From Clostridia bacterium (GTDB taxonomy: Bacteria > Bacillota > Clostridia > Oscillospirales > Acutalibacteraceae): a DNA stretch of 12,358 nucleotides. The notes under the pieces are model-generated. The model saw nothing but the letters and a program-made list of their open reading frames with translations, had not been told where the DNA came from and did no database searches. The stretch covers positions 1 through 12,358 of the forward strand of contig CAAGND010000036.1 of the NCBI GenBank assembly GCA_900771185.1, given 5' to 3'. The translations under genes were made by a program, and so were the position numbers. Shown here piece after piece: positions 7,135 to 12,358 of this stretch (position 1 is the first letter of the stretch; each line of letters starts with the position of its first letter).

Positions 7135-7147
7135 AAAAATCAATCTC

Positions 7148-8677
7148 TTAGTTACTTCGTCTGCGACTGCTTTTTTCGCTCTTATACAGACCCTCATATC
7201 CGCCGTAGCCGTAGCCGTACTTACCGTAGCGGCCGTAACCGTACTTGCCGCCGGATCGCGAATATCTGCCATAGCCGGTACGTCCGAGCCCTGCGGTGTT
7301 GTTATACACACATCCCGCAAGATCCGTTCCGCTCTGAGTGAGGTCATTGACAGCATCCGCTATGCGCGGAATGGCCAGCGTATCCTCGCGGATAACAAAA
7401 ATGGCGCTGTCGGAATAATGGGCGCATATTGCGGCATCGGCGACAAGTCCCACGGGCGGGGTATCGATTATCACATAGTCGAACTCCTCCCTGACGGCCG
7501 CCAGGAACTCCTGAGTTTTGGCATTTGAGAGCACCTCTGTCGGTTCCTGGACGCTCTTGCTTCCCGCAAGCACAAACAGCTTGTATTTTTCAACATATTT
7601 TATAACGTCGGAGGACTTTTTGCCGCCGAAAACTATATCGGCAATTCCGTTGCCTGAAATATTTTTTATTCCGAGAGCCCGGAGCACAGACGGCTTTCTT
7701 AAGTCGCTGTCTATGAGCAGGACTGAATATCCGTTCTGTGCCAAAGCAAGCGACAGGTTCACCGCAACGGTTGTTTTGCCCTCATTGGCGCCGGCACTCG
7801 AAACAACAAAGCTCTTATAACCGTGTTTGCCGCTGAGCAGCTCTATCTTCGTTCTTATCGCTTTATACGTCTCTATGAAAGTAAAGCCACAGGTCTTGTC
7901 TGTAATGAGCAGTTCCTTGTCGCCCTCATTCTTTTTCTTGCGTTTCTTGGTATTTCCGACCTGCGCCACCTCACCGATAATGTTGAGCTGAAGCTTCTGC
8001 TGAATATCCTCCTGGCTTCTGACTGTGTTTCGCAGCGACTCGGCAAGTATCACTGCCGCCACTGCCAGCACGACGCCGACTATGGCGCCAATGGCACCGT
8101 TCTTGAGCATACTCGTTGAGCGGTCGGGTTCTGTGGGCAGCTCCGGATTGTCACACAGATGTATGCTTCCTCCCGAATATACCTCAGCGACCTCCTTGTA
8201 TGTTTTCGTCACGGCGGTTGCAAGCTCCAGCGCTTCTTCCGGAGACGAGGCTGTGGCGGTCATGTCTATAATACTGCTGTCCGTCTTTCGTGTTGCGCTT
8301 ATCATCCGCTCAACATCGTCCGCAGTCTTTGGATATTCAACGCACAAATCCGCTATGGAATGGCACATTGTTCGCCCCGTCATAAGATGGACAAATGTGT
8401 TCGCCATATATGCGGACGCGGACATGTCATTGTAAGAGACGGAGCTGTCGCCGGAACTCATATCCTTTTCAGACTTGTTGTTAACTATGAAAGTCATTGT
8501 CGCGGTATAGGTCGGCGACTCGACAGCCTTGGTTATAATCGCGCTCGCGCCGCCTGCGATAACGGCGGCAAGAACCACTGCCCAAAACTTTTTGAGCACG
8601 ATACCTATAATATACATGATATTTATTTCAATCTCCGCATTCTCTGTGTCACGTTTCACTATATTGCTCAAAGTCAT
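7148..8677 (-). CDS. Wzc-like fused chain-length determinant / bacterial tyrosine kinase (CpsCD/CapAB type)
   Basis: This 509-residue inner-membrane protein controls polysaccharide chain length and export. The N-terminal Wzz part has membrane helices at about 23-48 and 193-213 around a short external loop. A proline-rich stretch (NPELPTEPD, 177-185) stands before the second helix, as is typical. The cytoplasmic BY-kinase domain has the IETYKAIRT helix (268-276), Walker A SAGANEGKTT (294-303), Walker A' LIDSDLRKP (321-329) and Walker B VIIDTPP (402-408). The C-terminal tail has ten tyrosines within residues 469-498, the autophosphorylation cluster. In many Firmicutes these two parts are separate CpsC/CpsD or CapA/CapB proteins; here they are one chain, as in Wzc, but with a much shorter external loop. 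It is the last operon gene, 18 bases after ugd. The start is ambiguous: the ATG at 8677 abuts GGAGG, whereas TTG at 8671 (codon 3) has ideal spacing. Confidence 0.93.
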   Translation of the reverse strand: MTLSNIVKRDTENAEIEINIMYIIGIVLKKFWAVVLAAVIAGGASAIITKAVESPTYTATMTFIVNNKSEKDMSSGDSSVSYNDMSASAYMANTFVHLMTGRTMCHSIADLCVEYPKTADDVERMISATRKTDSSIIDMTATASSPEEALELATAVTKTYKEVAEVYSGGSIHLCDNPELPTEPDRSTSMLKNGAIGAIVGVVLAVAAVILAESLRNTVRSQEDIQQKLQLNIIGEVAQVGNTKKRKKKNEGDKELLITDKTCGFTFIETYKAIRTKIELLSGKHGYKSFVVSSAGANEGKTTVAVNLSLALAQNGYSVLLIDSDLRKPSVLRALGIKNISGNGIADIVFGGKKSSDVIKYVEKYKLFVLAGSKSVQEPTEVLSNAKTQEFLAAVREEFDYVIIDTPPVGLVADAAICAHYSDSAIFVIREDTLAIPRIADAVNDLTQSGTDLAGCVYNNTAGLGRTGYGRYSRSGGKYGYGRYGKYGYGYGGYEGLYKSEKSSRRRSN

Positions 8678-8682
8678 CCTCC
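8678..8682 (-). promoter_or_regulatory. Ribosome binding site that favours a TTG start
   Basis: GGAGG (8682-8678 on the minus strand) directly touches the ATG at 8677, which is too close for normal initiation. The in-frame TTG two codons on (8671-8669) is 6 bases away, the usual distance. The kinase therefore probably starts at TTG 8671 and is two residues shorter. Confidence 0.55.
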
Positions 8683-8695
8683 GATCCGGATATTT

Positions 8696-10009
8696 TCATC
8701 CTATATTTCCTATATTATTGACGGCTTTGCGTCCTATCGACTCATACACAATCGGATACTGCATCATATCCGATATATTATAGCAGTTTCTTCCGTCAAA
8801 CACCAGCGGCTTTCGCATATATTTGACAAAATTCTCTGCGGGATAGCCTATAACCTCATCCCACTCCGTCATAATAAAACAGATATCGGCTCCGGTTATA
8901 GCCTCGTCTATACTTTCGGCAAAAGCTATCTGTGACTCAGGAAACTGCCTTTTATAGTTGTCAACTCCCTGGGGATCCCATGCACAGACCTGTGCGCCCT
9001 CCCCAACCAAAAGCTCTATGTTCGGTATCGACGGCGCCTCGCGCAGGTCATCGGTTCCGGGCTTGAAGGTCAGCCCCAGCACCGCCGCTTTGAGCCCCGA
9101 AAAGGACGGATAAAATTTTCTTGCTTTCTCTATAAGGCGAAGACGCTGTTCACGGTTTATATCGATGGTCGCCTTCACGGTTTTCAGCCGCACACCCGCA
9201 AGGTCGCTCTGAAAGTTGAGTGCCTTTGTGTCCTTTGGGAAACAGCTTCCGCCGTAGCCTATACCCGCTTTTAAGAAGCGGCTGCCTATGCGCCTGTCCA
9301 TCCCCATGCCCGCCGAGACCTCGTCTATATCCGCTCCCGCTATCTCACAGAAGTTGGCTATTTCATTGATATAAGATATTTTAAGCGCCAAAAAATCGTT
9401 GGAGGCATATTTTATCATCTCCGAGCTGCATATGCTCACGCTCAAAATCGGAATGTTCAGCGGCGCATAAAGCTGACGCATCTTTTCGAACGACCGCTCA
9501 TCGTCCGCACCGACAACTATTCTGTCCGCATTAAAGGTATCCGACAGCGCCGTTCCCTGAGAGAGAAATTCCGGATTTGAAACCACCGTGAATTGGAGCT
9601 CAGGATTCCTCTGTTCAATATATTTTTTCACATTTCTGCATGTACCCACAGGGACAGTGGATTTCACCGCAACGACCACGCCGTCGGACGCATATGACGC
9701 CACACTGTCCGCAACAGCATAAACTGCAGTGAGATTCGCTGAACCGTCCGGCAGCTCCGGGGTTCCGACCCCTATTATTATTATCTCCGCATCGGAATAA
9801 AGCGAGCAGTCCGATGTGAAATTGAGCCGGTCGGAATGTTGGCTGATAAGCTCCTCAAGCCCGTTTTCATATATCGGCGAATGACCGGTTCTCAGCATCC
9901 CGATTTTTTTCTCATCTATATCGATGCAGGTCACTTCATGTCCCGCAGCTGCGAGTGAGGCAGCCGTTACAAGTCCGACATATCCGACTCCAGCCACCGC
10001 AATATTCAT
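8696..10009 (-). CDS. ugd: UDP-glucose 6-dehydrogenase
   Basis: This 437-residue cytoplasmic enzyme oxidises UDP-glucose to UDP-glucuronate using two NAD+, and is of normal family length. The N-terminal Rossmann motif GVGYVGL is at about 8-14. The central segment SNPEFLSQGTA leads to the dimerisation helix (IKYASNDFLALKISYINE), and the active site GYGGSCFPKD carries the catalytic Cys256. The C-terminal UDP-binding part has LGLTFKPGTDDLREAPS (about 311-327). All catalytic residues I can check are present. The ATG at 10009 overlaps the stop of the upstream wzy-like gene as ATGA, with GGAGG 8 bases before it, so translation is probably coupled. UDP-glucuronate points to an acidic polysaccharide product. 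BY-kinases are known to phosphorylate Ugd in other bacteria, so control by the kinase encoded next door is plausible. A UDP-mannosaminuronate-type dehydrogenase is less likely. Confidence 0.95.
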   Translation of the reverse strand: MNIAVAGVGYVGLVTAASLAAAGHEVTCIDIDEKKIGMLRTGHSPIYENGLEELISQHSDRLNFTSDCSLYSDAEIIIIGVGTPELPDGSANLTAVYAVADSVASYASDGVVVAVKSTVPVGTCRNVKKYIEQRNPELQFTVVSNPEFLSQGTALSDTFNADRIVVGADDERSFEKMRQLYAPLNIPILSVSICSSEMIKYASNDFLALKISYINEIANFCEIAGADIDEVSAGMGMDRRIGSRFLKAGIGYGGSCFPKDTKALNFQSDLAGVRLKTVKATIDINREQRLRLIEKARKFYPSFSGLKAAVLGLTFKPGTDDLREAPSIPNIELLVGEGAQVCAWDPQGVDNYKRQFPESQIAFAESIDEAITGADICFIMTEWDEVIGYPAENFVKYMRKPLVFDGRNCYNISDMMQYPIVYESIGRKAVNNIGNIG

Positions 10010-11271
10010 GCCGAACACCTCCGATAATTGCCGTAAGAATCACCGTGCGCACTATCACGTTTCATATTTACCGCACAAAAGCACACGGTCAGCATAACCT
10101 GCACGGCATCGTTATAGAACGTGACCATGGTTATCTCACCGACAACCATCACTATCATCAGGAAGAACAGTGCGGCACAGAGTGAATCTCCCCTGTATGC
10201 CTTGCGAGCAAGCCTGATAACAAGATAAACATAATACCAATAATAAAGTATCAATCCCGTGATTCCGAGCCCGGACGCTATTTCAAGATAGTTGTTGTGA
10301 ACATAGGTCTGACGTCCGAAATATAGGAACAGCAGATAGCTGACATTCGCAAGCCCCACTCCGAAGAACGGGTGTTCCGCAAATTCCTGCGCAGCAACCG
10401 TTGCGAAGCTCTGACGCAAAGCGATGCTTCCGTCCACGGCGATATCTCCCGCGAAAAAATAGTTAAACATCTTTTCAAATCTGAAGCCTATCGCCTCATA
10501 AAGCACCGGAACCTCAAAAATCGCCACCGCTGCCGCACACAAAATCAGCAAAACCGCAAACAGCTTGAAAATATAGTTTTTCTTCTTGACAAAGAAAAGC
10601 GCCATTCCCAAAAGCATAACCGCCGCCATCAAAAGCGCTTTTCTTGAGCTGGAAAGCACTATATATACCGCCATCAGAACGGCCGGAATATAATAGCTGC
10701 GCAATTTCAGATAATACGCCTTATAAAACGCAAGACACAGCCCGGCAACGCAGGTATAAGCGACAACATTTATGTTATTTCCCGTGACGCCGCGCCCGAG
10801 AAATCCCTCGAACCATTCAGCAGGCGAAACTCTCACAAGAACAGATACAACAGTTATCGCACACGCGGCAATAAAAATCGACAAAAACCGCTCCAAATCT
10901 TTTTTCCGGCGTATATACAATGTGATGCAGAAACAGATAATCAGCACCTGCAGCATTTTGGAAATATACCGCAGCGTCAGATCCTCCGAATACTGTGCCC
11001 ATAGCACTGACAGAAGAGAGAACAGCAAAAAAGTTCCATACCACAGTGTCGGCAGCTTGACGATTACTGTCCTGCGTCCGAGAATATAAACCAAGGCGGT
11101 CATGCCGACAACACAAAAAAAGGTTATATAATAGGCGTAGTTTACACCGTTCTCAGTGTCGGCAAATGCAAAAAGAACCGTAAATCTTGCCAGAAAACTC
11201 AAATCCAGCAAAAATTCGGGGAAAGTTCTGCCTATATCGATTTTTATCTTTCCGTCCCGTGTTCTTGTCAT
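10006..11271 (-). CDS. Wzy / O-antigen ligase family polysaccharide polymerase
   Basis: This 421-residue polytopic membrane protein has about ten to eleven hydrophobic segments and a large external loop between about 255 and 325. Hallmarks of the O-antigen ligase/polymerase (Wzy_C) family are SSSRKA (207-212), HPFFGVGLANV (300-310) and the loop-ending VHNNYLEIASGLGITG (324-339). The family either joins repeat units on undecaprenyl-diphosphate or transfers glycan to an acceptor. With a Wzc-like protein in the same operon, polymerase is the more likely role. The ATG at 11271 overlaps the stop of the glycosyltransferase gene as ATGA. An upstream in-frame ATG at 11310 would create a 43-base overlap and is not preferred. 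A GGAGAG lies about 12 bases upstream, farther than usual, which is consistent with coupling to upstream translation. The exact linkage made cannot be read from sequence. Confidence 0.88.
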   Translation of the reverse strand: MTRTRDGKIKIDIGRTFPEFLLDLSFLARFTVLFAFADTENGVNYAYYITFFCVVGMTALVYILGRRTVIVKLPTLWYGTFLLFSLLSVLWAQYSEDLTLRYISKMLQVLIICFCITLYIRRKKDLERFLSIFIAACAITVVSVLVRVSPAEWFEGFLGRGVTGNNINVVAYTCVAGLCLAFYKAYYLKLRSYYIPAVLMAVYIVLSSSRKALLMAAVMLLGMALFFVKKKNYIFKLFAVLLILCAAAVAIFEVPVLYEAIGFRFEKMFNYFFAGDIAVDGSIALRQSFATVAAQEFAEHPFFGVGLANVSYLLFLYFGRQTYVHNNYLEIASGLGITGLILYYWYYVYLVIRLARKAYRGDSLCAALFFLMIVMVVGEITMVTFYNDAVQVMLTVCFCAVNMKRDSAHGDSYGNYRRCSA

Positions 11272-12358
11272 AGCGATACTGTTCTCTCCGCATTGAGAAT
11301 TGAATCCCAAAAACTTTTATAATTCCGGTCCGCGCAGAAGTTTTCGCTCCAATATCTGCGCGCGCCAGAACAAAATCCCAAATACTCGCTCTCAGGCATC
11401 AAGGCAAATCTTTTTATTTCAAAGGCAAGCTGCTCATCGGAAAAATCCGGTGGAATAACCGTACCGGACACCCCGCCGCGTACAGCCTGCGCACTGCCTC
11501 CGACATCGGTGACCACCGCCGGAATACCGAAGGACGAAGCCTCCATAACAGACACCGGCAAGCCCTCGTTCTCGCTGACGTTGATAAAAAGATTTATATT
11601 ATTATTCTTATAGAACTCATATACTTCAGCATTCGGCACAAAGCCCTTGAAATCGGTTTTGACAAAATCAAGTTTTTCACTCGCATAGCGCCGCAGAGCT
11701 TCAAGCTCATCGCCGTCACCCATATGAGTCCAACGAATGCTGAGTCCCGAATCTCTGAGCAGTGCAAGCGATGAAGCAATTCTGCCGACCCGCTTTCTTG
11801 CCGTCACGCTCGAGCAGCTCACGACATGAAATTCATCGCGCCCGTGACCGCACTCTCCCATATCCGCGCTGCCGAGCGCAGCCATATGTATCTTATCAGA
11901 AAAATCGGAATACTTTTCACTGAGATATTTTCTGCCGTTTTCAGAGCAGACATACACACCGTCAACTGCGACGAGCAGGCAGCGGCGTTCCGGAAGATAT
12001 CCCAGAGAATTTGCCTCCTCGTAGAGATCATATCTGTGTGCTCTAGAAATCAGAGTTGCATCAATTCCGAGGCTTTTCAGCTTGTCTTGAAGCATGGCTC
12101 CGATTTTCGCCGTGACAAACAGCCAGTAGCTATATATTACGACTCTGTCATAAGCGGCAAGCTCCTGCATATCGAGCCTGCTCAGGCAGGAGCGAAATCC
12201 GTCTGCCGCGCGAAGCTCAAAATATTCATGAAACGCCCTCTTCGCGGCGGTGTCCGCAAGACGCTTCTCATCCGCAGAAATTCGTCCCGGCAAAAGCGAC
12301 AAGGCAAATCCGCAGGCTTGGCTGAGCTTTTTTTGCACTTTGTCGCTGAATCCAGAAA
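11268..12358 (-). CDS. GT4-family glycosyltransferase (5' end outside window)
   Basis: The 362 visible codons run open to the window edge. The first possible start (GTG at 12338) has no ribosome site, and the residues before it (SGFSDK) continue the frame, so the true N-terminus lies outside. The C-terminal half is typical of GT4, GT-B-fold retaining enzymes. It has a VSCSSVTARKRV nucleotide-site entry (Arg/Lys), HMGDGDELEALR, a FKGFVPNAEVYEFY segment, and the donor-binding ENEGLPVSVMEASSFGIPAVVTDVGG with the E-x7-E pair. The visible N-terminal part contains RVVIYSYW and LISRAHRYDLYEE, consistent with the acceptor-side domain. It probably adds one sugar to the lipid-linked repeat unit at the cytoplasmic face. 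Donor and acceptor cannot be inferred. Its stop overlaps the wzy-like start. Confidence 0.9.
   Translation of the reverse strand, partial: SGFSDKVQKKLSQACGFALSLLPGRISADEKRLADTAAKRAFHEYFELRAADGFRSCLSRLDMQELAAYDRVVIYSYWLFVTAKIGAMLQDKLKSLGIDATLISRAHRYDLYEEANSLGYLPERRCLLVAVDGVYVCSENGRKYLSEKYSDFSDKIHMAALGSADMGECGHGRDEFHVVSCSSVTARKRVGRIASSLALLRDSGLSIRWTHMGDGDELEALRRYASEKLDFVKTDFKGFVPNAEVYEFYKNNNINLFINVSENEGLPVSVMEASSFGIPAVVTDVGGSAQAVRGGVSGTVIPPDFSDEQLAFEIKRFALMPESEYLGFCSGARRYWSENFCADRNYKSFWDSILNAERTVSL

Noticed and set aside
8159..8935. Plus-strand open frame (258 codons) spanning the kinase and ugd genes
   Set aside because: It crosses two recognised genes on the other strand and shows no domain or ribosome site.
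11272..11310. ATG at 11310 as the start of the Wzy-like protein
   Set aside because: It would overlap the glycosyltransferase by 43 bases; the ATGA junction at 11271 mirrors the next junction in the operon.

Overview
The window looks like chromosomal DNA of an endospore-forming Firmicute, most likely an uncultured gut- or rumen-type member of the class Clostridia. The reasons are a GerA/SpoVAF-type germination protein, a SpoIID-fold protein with peptidoglycan-binding domains, a clean sigma-A promoter, AGGAGG-type ribosome sites, U-rich intrinsic terminators and moderate GC. Assignment below class level is inference. All eight genes read on the minus strand, so transcription runs from high to low coordinates. 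I see no tRNA, rRNA, CRISPR array, insertion sequence or phage gene, and no gene-free stretch longer than about 200 bases.

Region 1 (12358 down to 7099) is the distal end of an exopolysaccharide or capsule operon. It holds a GT4 glycosyltransferase cut by the window edge, a Wzy/O-antigen-ligase-like membrane protein, UDP-glucose 6-dehydrogenase and a Wzc-like fused chain-length determinant/tyrosine kinase. The first three are joined by 4-base ATGA overlaps, the kinase follows after 18 bases, and a strong terminator closes the operon. Read together, the dehydrogenase supplies UDP-glucuronate, glycosyltransferases build the repeat unit, the Wzy-like protein polymerises it, and the Wzc-like protein controls chain length and export by reversible tyrosine phosphorylation.

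Region 2 (7020 down to 3271) is a spore-envelope/germination group. It has an uncharacterised protein with a disordered charged linker and a beta-sandwich-like C-terminus, then 11 bases later a SpoIID-like protein with three peptidoglycan-binding repeats. After a hairpin/T6 terminator that sits almost on the next start codon comes a SpoVAF-like GerA-family membrane protein, which has its own terminator.

Region 3 (3245 down to 1) has a TrhA/hemolysin-III-type membrane protein with its own sigma-A-like promoter, an intergenic palindromic repeat, and a 726-residue cytoplasmic protein of unknown function (two propeller-like repeats followed by a probable helical-barrel enzyme domain). The left edge holds two consecutive hairpins and an 18-base tandem duplication.

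No completely new system can be demonstrated. The best leads are the SpoIID/beta-sandwich pair beside a SpoVAF-like gene, the terminator placed in that gene's leader, the unknown 726-residue protein, and the dispersed-repeat-like palindromes.
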